From assembly GCF_003076135.1 (NCBI RefSeq), contig NZ_QDGZ01000010.1:62001-126000 (forward strand): DNA of 64,000 nucleotides. Direction: 5' to 3'. Shown piece after piece: positions 23,168 through 33,065 of the stretch (within the stretch, counting starts at the first letter, position 1; each line of letters starts with the position of its first letter). The position numbers and the translations under genes were made by a program. The notes beneath the pieces are model-generated. The model ran no database searches. It had not been told where the DNA came from and was given only the letters and a program-made list of their open reading frames with translations. The stretch comes from Nocardioides gansuensis. GTDB taxonomy: Bacteria > Actinomycetota > Actinomycetes > Propionibacteriales > Nocardioidaceae.

Positions 23168-24193
23168 ATGTCGTCGCGTCGCCTCGGTCTGGTCGCTCCC
23201 CTGCTCGCGGTGTTCCTCGCAGGAGGTGCCTGCGGCACGCTCCAGGAGGCGCCGTCCGCGGCCACGGAGGCCCCGCCGGTCGACGCGGTCGTGGCGATCT
23301 CGATCGACGGCCTCAACCCCGCGGCGATCCGGTGGCTGGGCGAGGCGGGCACCCCGACGCTGCACCGGCTGATGGAGGACGGCGCGAGCACCCTCAACGC
23401 CCGCACGGAGTTCGAGCAGACCGAGACGCTGCCCAACCACACCGGCATGGTGACCGGCCGCCGCATCGACAGGAGCACCGGCGGCCACGGCGTCACCTGG
23501 AACGACGACCGACGCCGGCCCCGCACGGTGCAGGCGGCCGCCGGGCACACGGTGGAGTCGGTCTTCACCCAGGTGCACGGAGCGGGCGAGCTCACCGGTC
23601 TCTTCGCGTCCAAGACCAAGTTCAGCCTCTTCGACCGGTCGTGGCCCGCAGCCGTGGACGTCTCGACCATCATCGAGGACGACCGTCGGCTTGCCCGCGC
23701 CGTACGACGTGACCTGGCGAGCACGGACCGTGCGTTCCGGTTCGTGCACTTCGCCCTCCCGGACCGGACCGGTCACGACAAGGGCTTCATGTCCGCGGCC
23801 TACCTCGACGCCGTACGCGGCGTGGACCGGCTGGTCGGCACGCTGCTCGACGCCATCGAGTCCGACCCCGACCTCGCGGGCCGGACGGCCGTCATCGTCA
23901 CCTCGGACCACGGCGGCAAGGGCCCGAGCCACTACCAGGCCGCCCGGCTGGCCAACTACCGCGTGCCCTTCTTCGTCCTCGGACCCGACGTGGCCGCCGG
24001 TGCCGACCTCTACGCGCTCAACCCCGACTACGCCGACCCCGGCCGCAACCGGACGACGTACGCCGATGCGCTCCAGCCGGTGCGCAACGGGGCCGTGGCC
24101 AACCTGGCGCTCGACCTGCTCGGCCTGCCCCCCGTGCCCGACAGCGAGCACGCCGTCCAGCAGGACCTCGACGTCGGCGCGCTGCAGCCCTGA
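23168..24193 (+). CDS. exported alkaline-phosphatase superfamily phosphodiesterase (type I PDE/nucleotide pyrophosphatase-like)
   Basis: The 341-residue protein has an N-terminal signal segment ending LAGGACGT; the Cys could be lipidated, but the position three before it is Gly, so the lipobox is weak. The metal sites are AISIDGLNP, the nucleophile Thr in QTETLPNHTGMVTG, HFALPDRTGHDKG and VTSDHGGKGPSHY, typical of nucleotide pyrophosphatase/phosphodiesterases. It is the only plus-strand gene inside a minus-strand block, at the spot where mycobacteria carry the rhomboid gene Rv1337. The substrate (phosphodiester or nucleotide) is unresolved. Confidence 0.85.
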   Translation: MSSRRLGLVAPLLAVFLAGGACGTLQEAPSAATEAPPVDAVVAISIDGLNPAAIRWLGEAGTPTLHRLMEDGASTLNARTEFEQTETLPNHTGMVTGRRIDRSTGGHGVTWNDDRRRPRTVQAAAGHTVESVFTQVHGAGELTGLFASKTKFSLFDRSWPAAVDVSTIIEDDRRLARAVRRDLASTDRAFRFVHFALPDRTGHDKGFMSAAYLDAVRGVDRLVGTLLDAIESDPDLAGRTAVIVTSDHGGKGPSHYQAARLANYRVPFFVLGPDVAAGADLYALNPDYADPGRNRTTYADALQPVRNGAVANLALDLLGLPPVPDSEHAVQQDLDVGALQP

Positions 24194-24222
24194 TCAGCCT
24201 GCCCGGGCCACGAGGCCGAGCC

Positions 24223-25179
<957 letters not shown>

Positions 25180-25464
25180 TCAGCCCCCGGCGACGGCGGG
25201 CAGCACGACGACCTGGTCCCCGTCGGCCAGCTCGGCCTCCAGGCCGCCGATGAACCGGACGTCCTCGTCGTTGACGTAGACGTTCACGAAGCGACGCAGG
25301 TCGACGCCGCCGCCCTTGTTCTCGACGAGGCGCTCCTTGATCCCCGGGTGGTTGCCCTCCAGGTCGTCCAGGAGCGCGGCAAGGGTCGCGCCCTCGCCGG
25401 TCACGGCCTTCTCGCCGCCGGTGTACGTGCGCAGGATCGTGGGGATCCGGACCTCGATGGCCAT
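25180..25464 (-). CDS. cysO: sulfur-carrier protein CysO (ThiS/MoaD ubiquitin-like fold)
   Basis: The 94-residue ubiquitin-like protein ends in AVAGG, with the C-terminal Gly-Gly needed to form the thiocarboxylate that donates sulfur to cysteine. The sequence IRTYTGG-type opening and DGDQVVVLPAVAGG ending match CysO. The ATG at 25464 overlaps the mec stop by one base (TGATG). It works with CysM and Mec, all in one minus-strand series. Confidence 0.94.
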   Translation of the reverse strand: MAIEVRIPTILRTYTGGEKAVTGEGATLAALLDDLEGNHPGIKERLVENKGGGVDLRRFVNVYVNDEDVRFIGGLEAELADGDQVVVLPAVAGG

Positions 25465-25916
25465 CAGGAAGCACTCCTCGACTGGGATTGGGGTAGTTCG
25501 GGGACGACGCGGACCTCTTCCTCGGTCACCTCGCCGTCGACGATTCTGTAAGACCTGAACTCGACGGGGCCCTCGCTATTCCCGTGCTCGCGTGTGCTGA
25601 CCAGCACGTAGTGGGCTCCGGGCTCGCTGGCGAGGCCGATATCGGTGCGGCTCGGGTAGGCCTCGGTGGCGGTGTGCGAGTGGTAGACGATCACCGGCTC
25701 CTCGTCGCGCGCCCACATCTCCTTGTAGAGCGCGAGCAGCTCGGTGGAGTCGAACTCGTAGAACGTGGGGCTGCCGGCAGCGTTGACCATCTCGATCATC
25801 CGCTCGGGCCGGTCGCTGCCCTCGGGGCCCGCCACGATGCCGCACGCCTCGTCGGGATGGTCCCGCTTCGCGTGCGCGACGATCGCGTCGTAGGTCGCCT
25901 GGTCGAGGGTCAGCAC
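25464..25916 (-). CDS. mec: JAMM metalloprotease Mec, CysO-cysteine peptidase
   Basis: Mec releases cysteine from the CysO-cysteine adduct. The 150-residue protein has the JAMM motif: Glu23 in DEACGIV and VYHSHTATEAYPSRTD with His79, His81 and Asp92. I use the GTG at 25916 (LTLDQATYDAIV) because the fold starts there; the longer reading frame upstream is an antisense artefact through the transporter genes. It is the first gene of mec-cysO-cysM and lies 83 bp behind the sugar-transporter stop. Confidence 0.93.
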   Translation of the reverse strand: MLTLDQATYDAIVAHAKRDHPDEACGIVAGPEGSDRPERMIEMVNAAGSPTFYEFDSTELLALYKEMWARDEEPVIVYHSHTATEAYPSRTDIGLASEPGAHYVLVSTREHGNSEGPVEFRSYRIVDGEVTEEEVRVVPELPQSQSRSAS

Positions 25917-25999
25917 GGTCGAGATGGTAGGCGACCTCGGCCGCTTCGCGAGCCGACGCCCAGTCGGCGGACCCCGGGTGCGCGGCGCGGGCGGGGGGA

Positions 26000-26905
26000 T
26001 CAGCCCTTGACCGCCCCCATCGTGAACCCCGCGATGAACCGGGCCAGGAACAGGTTGAAGATCAGCGCGATCGGGACGGCGATGACGATGTTCGAGGCCT
26101 GCAGCGACTGCCAGTGGAACACGTCGCCGCGGACCAGCTCGGTCGGGATCCCGGTGCTGACGACCTTCTCCGAGGTCGGCGAGATGAACGCCAGCGCATA
26201 GATGAACTCGCTGGCGGTGAGCGTGAACGCGAACACGACCACCGCCACGATGCCCGGGAACAGCAGGGGGACGACCACTCGGAGGAACGCGCCACCCCGG
26301 CTGTAGCCGTCGATCATGGCCTGCTCCTCGACGTCCTTCGGCAGTGCCTTCAGGAAGCCGATGAGCAGCCAGATGGAGACCGGGAGCGTGATCGTCGGGT
26401 AGATCAGCACCAGCGACCAGGTCGAGTCCTGGAGCCCCAGCCAGACCACCATCCGGGTCAGCGACAGGAACAGCAGGCTGGGCGGGATCAGGTAGACGAA
26501 GAAGATGGCGATGCCCAGCGTCCCCGAGCCGCGCAGGTCCAGCCGGGTGAGCGAGTACGCCGCGGGCACGCCGAGTGCCAACGTGATCAGCACGACCAGC
26601 AGGCCGACCCACAGCGTGTTCCAGGCGAAGGTGGGGAACGTGGTCTCGGTGAACAGGAACCGGACGTGGTCGAAGGTGGCCGGCTGGTTGTAGGCAAACG
26701 GGTTGTTCTGCGGGTTGTAGAGGTCGGCGTTCAGCTTCGTGGCCGTGATCGAGCTCCACAGGAACGGACCGGCGCTGGCCAGCGCGGCCAGGATCGCCAG
26801 CGTGTAGAGGCCGACGCGTCCCATCACGTGCCGTCGGGCGTAGTGCCGGCGCACCCGCCCGGCGTCCTCGGCGGCCGCGTCCAGCGTGACGGGAGGCGTC
26901 GTCAC
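26000..26905 (-). CDS. carbohydrate ABC transporter permease (MalG type)
   Basis: The 301-residue inner-membrane subunit has six hydrophobic segments and the EAA-type coupling loop EEQAMIDGYSRGGAFLRVVVPL, which docks on the ATPase. It ends ARFIAGFTMGAVKG, the usual MalG-family C-terminus. The GTG at 26905 overlaps the MalF-type gene stop by 4 bases. It is the last gene of a substrate-binding protein-ATPase-MalF-MalG operon on the minus strand. Confidence 0.92.
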   Translation of the reverse strand: MTTPPVTLDAAAEDAGRVRRHYARRHVMGRVGLYTLAILAALASAGPFLWSSITATKLNADLYNPQNNPFAYNQPATFDHVRFLFTETTFPTFAWNTLWVGLLVVLITLALGVPAAYSLTRLDLRGSGTLGIAIFFVYLIPPSLLFLSLTRMVVWLGLQDSTWSLVLIYPTITLPVSIWLLIGFLKALPKDVEEQAMIDGYSRGGAFLRVVVPLLFPGIVAVVVFAFTLTASEFIYALAFISPTSEKVVSTGIPTELVRGDVFHWQSLQASNIVIAVPIALIFNLFLARFIAGFTMGAVKG

Positions 26906-27804
26906 AACGTCTCCATCCGTCGTACCGCCCTGAGGATCAGCACCGCAGCGATCAGCAGCAGGGGGAAGAGGAACAGCGCGATCACCGCGCCCTGGCCGAT
27001 GTCGCCGCCGCCGATGCCACGCAGGAACGACCAGCTGGCCAGCACCTGGGTGGCGTTGTTGGGCCCGCCGCGGGTGAGGATGTAGACGACCGCCATGTCG
27101 GTGAACGTGAAGATCGCCCCGAACAGCGCCGCCACCGCGATCAGCGGGAACGTCAGCGGGATGGTCACCTCGAACATCCGCCGCCAGTAGCCGGCCCCGT
27201 CGATCCGGGCGGCCTCGTCCATGTCGCGCGGGATGGAGAGCAGGCCGACCATCATGATCACCGCCGCCAGCGGCACCAGCCGCCAGACGTGCACCGCGAT
27301 CACGGAGGCCATGGCCAGGTTGGGCCGGCCCAGCCAGTAGAGGTTGGTCTCGATGAGACCCAGCTCGCGCAGCACCCAGTCGATGGGCGAGTAGATCGAG
27401 TGCAGCAGCCACAGCCAGCTCACGCTGGACAACGCGACCGGGGTGGTCCACGGGAGCAGCACCAGGAACCGGACCACCCACTTGCCCCGGAAGTCGGCCA
27501 CCAGGATGTTGGCCAGGATCTTCCCGAACAGCACGATGAAGAACATCGACACGGTGGTGAAGACCAGGGTGTTCCACAGCGACTGCCAAAACACCGGGTC
27601 GTCGAAGACGCGGCGGAAGTTCTCCAGGCCGGCCCAGTCGTACGTCGGGTCGCCGGAGGTCACGTCGCTGAACGCGAACGCGATGGCCAGGCCGAACGGG
27701 ACCGCGACCAGCGCGATCACGTAGACCACGGTCGGGGCGAGGAACATCCAGCCGAGCACGCCGTCGCGGTCGACCAGCCGGGTCCGGTGCGCCACGTCAG
27801 CCAT
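26902..27804 (-). CDS. carbohydrate ABC transporter permease (MalF type)
   Basis: The 300-residue subunit has six transmembrane segments beginning with GWMFLAPTVVYVIALVAVPF, and the EAA loop DEAARIDGAGYWRRMFEVTIPL. The pattern is that of MalF/UgpA sugar permeases. It overlaps the preceding ATPase gene (stop 27797) by 8 bases and the following permease by 4, so all are one transcript. Confidence 0.92.
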   Translation of the reverse strand: MADVAHRTRLVDRDGVLGWMFLAPTVVYVIALVAVPFGLAIAFAFSDVTSGDPTYDWAGLENFRRVFDDPVFWQSLWNTLVFTTVSMFFIVLFGKILANILVADFRGKWVVRFLVLLPWTTPVALSSVSWLWLLHSIYSPIDWVLRELGLIETNLYWLGRPNLAMASVIAVHVWRLVPLAAVIMMVGLLSIPRDMDEAARIDGAGYWRRMFEVTIPLTFPLIAVAALFGAIFTFTDMAVVYILTRGGPNNATQVLASWSFLRGIGGGDIGQGAVIALFLFPLLLIAAVLILRAVRRMETL

Positions 27805-28843
27805 GGGTCGTCGTCACCGGCATCGGGTCGGCGCGGCGCCCGGTCCCCTCGTCGAAGAACCGCAGCCTGCGCACGTCGACCGCGAAGTCGTGCACGCCCT
27901 CGGCGATCGGCTCGGTCAGCGTCGCCGGCAGCCGGGAGATCACCCGGGTGTCCTCCCCGAAGCCGGAGATCGTGCCGTAGACGTGCCGGTCGCCCGAGAG
28001 GTGCTCGACGCGGTCCACCGCGAAGGGAAGCACCACCTTCTCCCCGGCCACGTCGTGTGCGGGCAGCAGGTGCTCCGGCCGGAAGCCGACCAGGGTGGAC
28101 GAGCGGCGGACCAGGTTCATCGGTGGCGACCCGATGAACCGGGCCACGAACGTGTCGGCCGGGTCGTCGTACACCTCGACCGGGTGTCCGACCTGGCGGA
28201 CCCTTCCGCGGTCGATCACCACGATCCGGTCGCCGAGCCCCATGGCCTCGGCCTGGTCGTGGGTCACGTAGATGGTGGTGGTGCCGACCCGGCGCTGGAA
28301 CCGCTTGAGCTCGTCACGGGCGCTGGCCCGGAGCTTCGCGTCGAGGTTCGACAACGGCTCGTCGAGCAGGAACACCTGCGGATCGCGCACCATCGCCCTG
28401 GCCAGTGCTACGCGCTGCCGCTCTCCCCCGGAGAGCTGGCGGGGCCTGCGGTCCAGCAGCTCGCCCAGGCCGAGCAGGTCCGCCGCCCACCGAGCCTGCT
28501 TCTCCCGGGCCGTCCGGTCCAGGCCCTCGGCCTTCAGCGGGAAGACGATGTTGCCGAGCACCGTCTTGTGCGGGTAGAGCGCGTAGCTCTGGAACACCAT
28601 CGCCACCCGCCGCGCGCGGGGTGGCAGCCCGTTGACGATCGACCCGCCGATGACCACCTCGCCCTCGGTGGGCTGCTCGAGGCCGGCAATCGTGCGCAGC
28701 AGGGTCGTCTTCCCACAGCCGGACGGCCCGAGCAGCACGAGGTACTCCCCCTCCGCCGTGGCCAGGTCGATGCCGTCGAGGGCGTGCACATGGCCGCCGT
28801 CGTACTTCTTACGCAGGCCCCTGACCTCGACGGCGACCGCCAC
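27797..28843 (-). CDS. sugar ABC transporter ATP-binding protein (MsmK/UgpC type)
   Basis: The 348-residue ATPase has Walker A (LGPSGCGKTTLL), Q-loop VFQSYALYPHKTV, signature LSGGERQRVALARAMVR, Walker B (VFLLDEPLSNLD) and the C-terminal regulatory OB-fold region (GFRPEHLL near residue 250). This C-terminal TOBE domain is typical of MalK/MsmK/UgpC. Having a dedicated ATPase in the operon is notable, since many actinobacterial sugar transporters share one MsiK encoded elsewhere. Confidence 0.93.
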   Translation of the reverse strand: MAVAVEVRGLRKKYDGGHVHALDGIDLATAEGEYLVLLGPSGCGKTTLLRTIAGLEQPTEGEVVIGGSIVNGLPPRARRVAMVFQSYALYPHKTVLGNIVFPLKAEGLDRTAREKQARWAADLLGLGELLDRRPRQLSGGERQRVALARAMVRDPQVFLLDEPLSNLDAKLRASARDELKRFQRRVGTTTIYVTHDQAEAMGLGDRIVVIDRGRVRQVGHPVEVYDDPADTFVARFIGSPPMNLVRRSSTLVGFRPEHLLPAHDVAGEKVVLPFAVDRVEHLSGDRHVYGTISGFGEDTRVISRLPATLTEPIAEGVHDFAVDVRRLRFFDEGTGRRADPMPVTTTHG

Positions 28844-28853
28844 CCGGATCTCC

Positions 28854-30266
28854 TCAGCCGCCGATGAGCCCGCGCCGGCGCCAGTTGCTGAAGATCCTCT
28901 CGCACTCGGCGTGCGCCCGCTGGACGGACTGCTCGGGGCTCATGTTCCCGCGCACCGCCCGGGCGAACATGTTGGGGATCACGTAGGTGCCGAGGATCTC
29001 GCCGATGGCCGGGCTGGAGGGTCCCGGGTGGCCGATGCTCGCGCTCCACTCTGCGGCGGTGTTCACGTCTCCGAGGAAGGCCAGCTTGTCCGACGGGTTG
29101 GACCCGAACGGGTCATCGGTCAGCCAGTCGCCGAGGTCGGGGGCGAGCGACGGCCAGGACGGGAAGTCGTAGAGCTGCGACTCGTACGTCGCGAGCGCGA
29201 AGTTGTCGGAGAGGTGCAGCAGGAAGGCCTTGGCCGCGTCGGGGTTCTGGGCACCCTTCGGGACGATGTAGTTGTACATGACGTGCTGGGCGGCGAGTGC
29301 CGTCGAGGGTCCCTCGAGCGCGGGCACGAAGAACGTGTCGTCGGCGACCTCCGGGTTCACCTCCTGCAACGACCGGTAGGCGGAGATCGAGTTGAGGATG
29401 TAGCTGAGCTTGCCGGCGATCAGGCCCTCGTTGTTGCTCGCGGCGTTCCAGGCGAACACCTCGTCGGTCATCGCGTCCCGATAGAGGGAACCCATGAACT
29501 CGACCGCCGCTATCGTCTCCGGCGAGTTGAGCACCACCTGCTCGTTCTCGTTCTGGATCGACGCCCCGTAGGACCACAGCAGCGCGTGGCCGGCCATGTT
29601 GGAGTCGATCTCCTGGGACATGCCCAGGCCCAGCTGCACGTCCTGCGACTTCATGATCTCGGCGCCGCCAGTGAGCAGCTCCTCCCACGTCGTCGGGCCG
29701 TCCGGCAGCCCGACCGGCTCCCACAGGCTGCGTCGGAAGTTGCCCGGGTCGGGCACCCAGCCGGGCGAGAACGCGTAGTACTTGTCGGTGTGCGGGTTGT
29801 AGCTGGAGTCCCTGCAGATGCCCAGCTGCTCGCCGTACCGCTGGCTCGCCTCCTCGTTGATGTCCCGGAGATCGAGCACGCTGGGCTCGAACTGCGACAG
29901 GGTGGCGATGTACTGCATCAGGTCGTGCCCCTGGCCGGCCTGCAGCTCGGAGGCGATCTGCGTCGGGACGTTGGCGACGTCGACGTGGTCGACGCGGACG
30001 TCGACGCCGACCTCCTTGCCCCAGTCGGTGGCGAACGCGTCGAACCACTCGTCGTGGCTGGCCACGAAGTGGCTCCACAGCAGGATGCTCAGCGTGCCCG
30101 AGAGCTTGCTCGCCGGTTCGTTGAAGGTCGGGCTCGGCTCACCCCCGGCGCCCTGTTCGGTCGGGCTCTCGGGTTCACTGGCACATGAGGCAACGGCGGC
30201 GCCGAGGCCGGAAAGTGCCGCGATGCGCAGGACCTCTCGCCGGGTCCACGAGTTCGTCGGTGCCAT
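28854..30266 (-). CDS. extracellular sugar-binding lipoprotein
   Basis: The 470-residue protein starts with a twin-arginine-like signal (WTRREVLRIAALSGLGAAVASC) with lipobox ending at Cys28. This suggests export by Tat followed by lipidation. The mature part is a family 1 solute-binding protein (ILLWSHFVASHDEWFDAF, GHDLMQYIATLSQF, AKAFLLHLSDN). It is the first gene of the operon and supplies substrate to the MalF/MalG pair. The sugar is unknown; no LacI-type regulator is adjacent. Confidence 0.9.
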   Translation of the reverse strand: MAPTNSWTRREVLRIAALSGLGAAVASCASEPESPTEQGAGGEPSPTFNEPASKLSGTLSILLWSHFVASHDEWFDAFATDWGKEVGVDVRVDHVDVANVPTQIASELQAGQGHDLMQYIATLSQFEPSVLDLRDINEEASQRYGEQLGICRDSSYNPHTDKYYAFSPGWVPDPGNFRRSLWEPVGLPDGPTTWEELLTGGAEIMKSQDVQLGLGMSQEIDSNMAGHALLWSYGASIQNENEQVVLNSPETIAAVEFMGSLYRDAMTDEVFAWNAASNNEGLIAGKLSYILNSISAYRSLQEVNPEVADDTFFVPALEGPSTALAAQHVMYNYIVPKGAQNPDAAKAFLLHLSDNFALATYESQLYDFPSWPSLAPDLGDWLTDDPFGSNPSDKLAFLGDVNTAAEWSASIGHPGPSSPAIGEILGTYVIPNMFARAVRGNMSPEQSVQRAHAECERIFSNWRRRGLIGG

Positions 30267-30353
30267 GTCCGCTCCTGGAGTCGTCCACCCTCGACGGTAC
30301 GCCTTGCTCCGGTACCCCGAAAGGCCGGCGACATGACGTGCCCGAGCGACTCC

Positions 30354-30824
30354 TCAGCGGTGGAAGCGGGCCTCGCGCTCGTCGGCGAGACCGGCCTCGA
30401 CACGCGCCCGCATGTGGGCCGACAGCGGCGGCAGCGCGTCGATCGGCCACCACCGGGCGTCGGTCGACTCGTCGTCGGCTGGATAGGGCTCGCCGCTCAC
30501 CCAGGAGCAGGCGAAGGTGAGGTCGAGGTACGCCGCGCGGTCGCCGTTGTCGTAGACCACCTCGGGCAGCACGGACGCCGACGCCAGCCGGTCGACGCGG
30601 ATCACGACCCCGGCCTCCTCGAGCGCCTCGCGTGCCGCCGCGACGGCCGGCTCCTCCTCCGGGTCGACGATGCCGGTGATCGGCGTCCAGTGACCGTTGT
30701 CGCTGCGCCTGACCATGAGCAGCTCGTCGCCTCGGCGTACGACCGCCGTGACTCCGGGCAGCCAGAGCGGGTCGGTGCCGACCTTGCGGCGCATGTCGAG
30801 CACGAAGTCGGGGATCGGGCTCAC
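30354..30824 (-). CDS. NUDIX hydrolase
   Basis: The 156-residue protein has a complete Nudix box GIVDPEEEPAVAAAREALEEAGV, with Gly-x5-Glu-x7-Arg-Glu-x2-Glu-Glu-x-Gly intact. It starts at the GTG at 30824, overlapping the DUF2017 stop by 4 bases, and continues LPGVTAVVRRGDELLMVRRSDN, a pattern of cytoplasmic nucleotide or nucleotide-sugar hydrolases. It is not part of the mycobacterial block order and may be a local addition downstream of clpS-DUF2017. Confidence 0.9.
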   Translation of the reverse strand: MSPIPDFVLDMRRKVGTDPLWLPGVTAVVRRGDELLMVRRSDNGHWTPITGIVDPEEEPAVAAAREALEEAGVVIRVDRLASASVLPEVVYDNGDRAAYLDLTFACSWVSGEPYPADDESTDARWWPIDALPPLSAHMRARVEAGLADEREARFHR

Positions 30825-31405
30825 GCCGTCAACGCCTCGACGAGCGACTCCTGCAGCCAGCCGATCCACTCGTAGATGTCGTGGGCCTGGGCGCGCGGGT
30901 CGTCGTCGGGCAGGGAGTGCCAGTAGGCCTCGTCACCCTCCTCGACGCCCAGGCGCGAGGCCAGCGCGAGGCGGATGTCGGTGAACGAGCGCATCCAGGT
31001 CTCGGCCTCGGCCTCCTCGAGCTCGACGTCGATCATCAGCCCGTCCTCGGTGAGCTCCGGCGGCAGGCCGGCCTCCTCGAGGCTGTCGATGATGGAGACG
31101 GCGGCCGCGGCCTTGCCGTCGCGCAGCGTGCCCTCGGTGTAGCGGCGGAACTCCGCCGACGCCTCCTCGTCGTCGGTGTAGGCCGACGGGAAGAGCCGCT
31201 GGAGGACGGGGTCCTCGGGCTCGGTCGTGGGACCGGAGAAGTCCATCATCGCCTCGAAGGGGTCGCGGCTGTCGTCGGGCACCGCGCGCTCGTTGCGCAG
31301 CAGCTCGACGATCTGCGAGGCCAGCGAGCGGATCAGGTCGGCCTCGAACCCCGTGAAGGTGGCGATGATGCGGCGGCTGCGGCGGTGGCGGGCGAACCCG
31401 CTCAT
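30821..31405 (-). CDS. DUF2017 family protein (Rv1332-like)
   Basis: The 194-residue acidic, helix-rich protein follows clpS with a 4-base overlap, the same place as Rv1332 in mycobacteria. Recognisable family patterns are [20 protein letters not shown] near the N-terminus and [20 protein letters not shown] with [18 protein letters not shown] at the C-terminus. DUF2017 has no proven function; coupling to clpS suggests a role in regulated proteolysis. Confidence 0.88.
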   Translation of the reverse strand: MSGFARHRRSRRIIATFTGFEADLIRSLASQIVELLRNERAVPDDSRDPFEAMMDFSGPTTEPEDPVLQRLFPSAYTDDEEASAEFRRYTEGTLRDGKAAAAVSIIDSLEEAGLPPELTEDGLMIDVELEEAEAETWMRSFTDIRLALASRLGVEEGDEAYWHSLPDDDPRAQAHDIYEWIGWLQESLVEALTA

Positions 31406-31698
31406 GAAGCCCGCTCCATCGTCGCCCAGAGGCCGTATTCGTGCATGGCCTGCACGTCGCGCTCCATCTCCTCGCGGGTGCCGGTCGACACGACCGACTT
31501 GCCGTCGTGGTGCACCTCCAGCATCAGCTTCTCCGCCTTCGCCTTGTCATAGCCGAAGTACTTCTGGAAGACATAGGTCACGTAGCTCATCAGGTTGACG
31601 GGGTCGTTCCAGACGATCGTCACCCACGGCTTCGCGAGGAAGGTGATGTCGTCGGGCGTGAGCGTCGGGTCGACCTCGACGGGGCTGGCGGCGGTCAC
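31402..31698 (-). CDS. clpS: ATP-dependent Clp protease adaptor ClpS
   Basis: ClpS delivers N-end-rule substrates to ClpC/ClpA. The 98-residue protein has the core [20 protein letters not shown], where the Asn-Asp pair binds the N-degron, and [19 protein letters not shown], where the second His of the MxxVHxxG pattern sits. The GTG start at 31698 lies only 17 bp from the divergent pncB start. An N-terminal extension of about 20 residues precedes the fold, as in other actinobacteria. Confidence 0.95.
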   Translation of the reverse strand: MTAASPVEVDPTLTPDDITFLAKPWVTIVWNDPVNLMSYVTYVFQKYFGYDKAKAEKLMLEVHHDGKSVVSTGTREEMERDVQAMHEYGLWATMERAS

Positions 31699-31715
31699 CG
31701 GACCATCGTGGCACA

Positions 31716-33011
31716 GTGACCTCCGTGACCCGCTCTACGGCGCTCCTCACCGACCACTACGAGCTGACCATGGTGCAGGCCGCACGCGGCTCCGGCACGG
31801 CCGACCGCCGGTCCGTCTTCGAGCTCTTCCCGCGCCGCCTCCCCGAGGGGCGTCGGTACGGCGTGGTGGCCGGCGTCGGCAGGGCGCTCGACGCGATCGA
31901 GGCGTTCCGCTTCGACGACGCCGCCCTGGGGGTGCTGGAGGACGTGGTGGACGCCGGCACGCTCGAGTGGCTCGCGTCGTACCGCTTCTCCGGCGACGTC
32001 TGGGGCTATCCCGAGGGCGAGGCCTACTTCCCCTACTCCCCGCTGCTCGTCGTCGAGGGCACCTTCGCGGAGGCCGTCGTGCTCGAGACGGTGCTGCTGT
32101 CGATCTACAACCACGACTCCGCCATCGCGTCGGCGGCGTCCCGGATGACCCTGGCAGCCGGCGACCGACCCTGCATCGAGATGGGGTCGCGGCGCACCCA
32201 CGAGGAGGCGGCGGTGGCGGCCGCGCGCGCGGCGTACGTCGCGGGCTTCACGCGGACGTCCAACCTGGCCGCGCAGCTGCGGTACGGCGTGCCGACAACC
32301 GGCACGGCGGCCCACTCCTTCACGCTGCTGCACGACTCGGAGGCCGACGCGTTCCGCGCCCAGGTCGAGTCGCTCGGCGTCGGCACCACGCTGCTCGTCG
32401 ACACCTACGACGTCGCCGAGGCCGTGCGGCTCGGCATCGAGGTGGCCGGCCCGTCCCTCGGCGCGGTGCGGCTGGACTCCGGCGACCTCGGCGTCGTCGC
32501 CGAGGAGGTGCGCGCGCAACTTGACGCGCTCGGCGCGACCGGGACGCGGATCCTGGTGACCAGCGACCTCGACGAGCATTCGATCGCCGCGCTCGCGGTC
32601 GCCCCGGTGGACGGCTACGGCGTCGGCACCCAGCTGGTCACGGGCTCGGGCCACCCGACGTGCGGGTTTGTCTACAAGCTCGTCGCCCGCGAGGGTGACG
32701 ACGGCACGATGGTGTCGGTGGCGAAGAAGTCGCAGGACAAGATCTCGATCGGCGGCCGGAAGTATGCGCTGCGCCGCCGCTCGACGTCCGGCGTGGCCGA
32801 GGCCGAGGTGGTCGGCATCGGCGCTCCCCCGGCCGACGACGGCGACGGCGACCGCCCCCTGCTCGTGCCGCTGGTGAGCCGCGGCGAGGTCGTGGGTCGC
32901 GAGCCGCTCGACACCGCGCGCGAGCGGCATGCGCTCTCCCGCGCCGAGCTCCCCCGCACGATCCAGATGATGTCGCACGGCGAGCCGGTGATCCCGACGG
33001 AGCACGTGTAG
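31716..33011 (+). CDS. pncB: nicotinate phosphoribosyltransferase
   Basis: PncB converts nicotinic acid to NaMN in NAD salvage. The 431-residue protein shows [30 protein letters not shown], the phosphohistidine region [12 protein letters not shown], and [16 protein letters not shown], which binds PRPP. The GTG at 31716 is taken as the start; the GTG at 31725 is possible. It is divergent from clpS as in M. tuberculosis (pncB1-clpS) and is followed by pncA, so both NAD-salvage steps are adjacent. Confidence 0.95.
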   Translation: MTSVTRSTALLTDHYELTMVQAARGSGTADRRSVFELFPRRLPEGRRYGVVAGVGRALDAIEAFRFDDAALGVLEDVVDAGTLEWLASYRFSGDVWGYPEGEAYFPYSPLLVVEGTFAEAVVLETVLLSIYNHDSAIASAASRMTLAAGDRPCIEMGSRRTHEEAAVAAARAAYVAGFTRTSNLAAQLRYGVPTTGTAAHSFTLLHDSEADAFRAQVESLGVGTTLLVDTYDVAEAVRLGIEVAGPSLGAVRLDSGDLGVVAEEVRAQLDALGATGTRILVTSDLDEHSIAALAVAPVDGYGVGTQLVTGSGHPTCGFVYKLVAREGDDGTMVSVAKKSQDKISIGGRKYALRRRSTSGVAEAEVVGIGAPPADDGDGDRPLLVPLVSRGEVVGREPLDTARERHALSRAELPRTIQMMSHGEPVIPTEHV

Positions 33012-33065
33012 GCCGCGCGCCCCGCCGGGGTGGCGCACCCGCCCACCCGCGCTAGCCTGAGCGAC

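Noticed and set aside
23168-23250. A firm lipoprotein call for the phosphodiesterase at 23168
   Set aside because: The candidate Cys has Gly at the -3 position of the lipobox, so only export, not lipidation, is supported.
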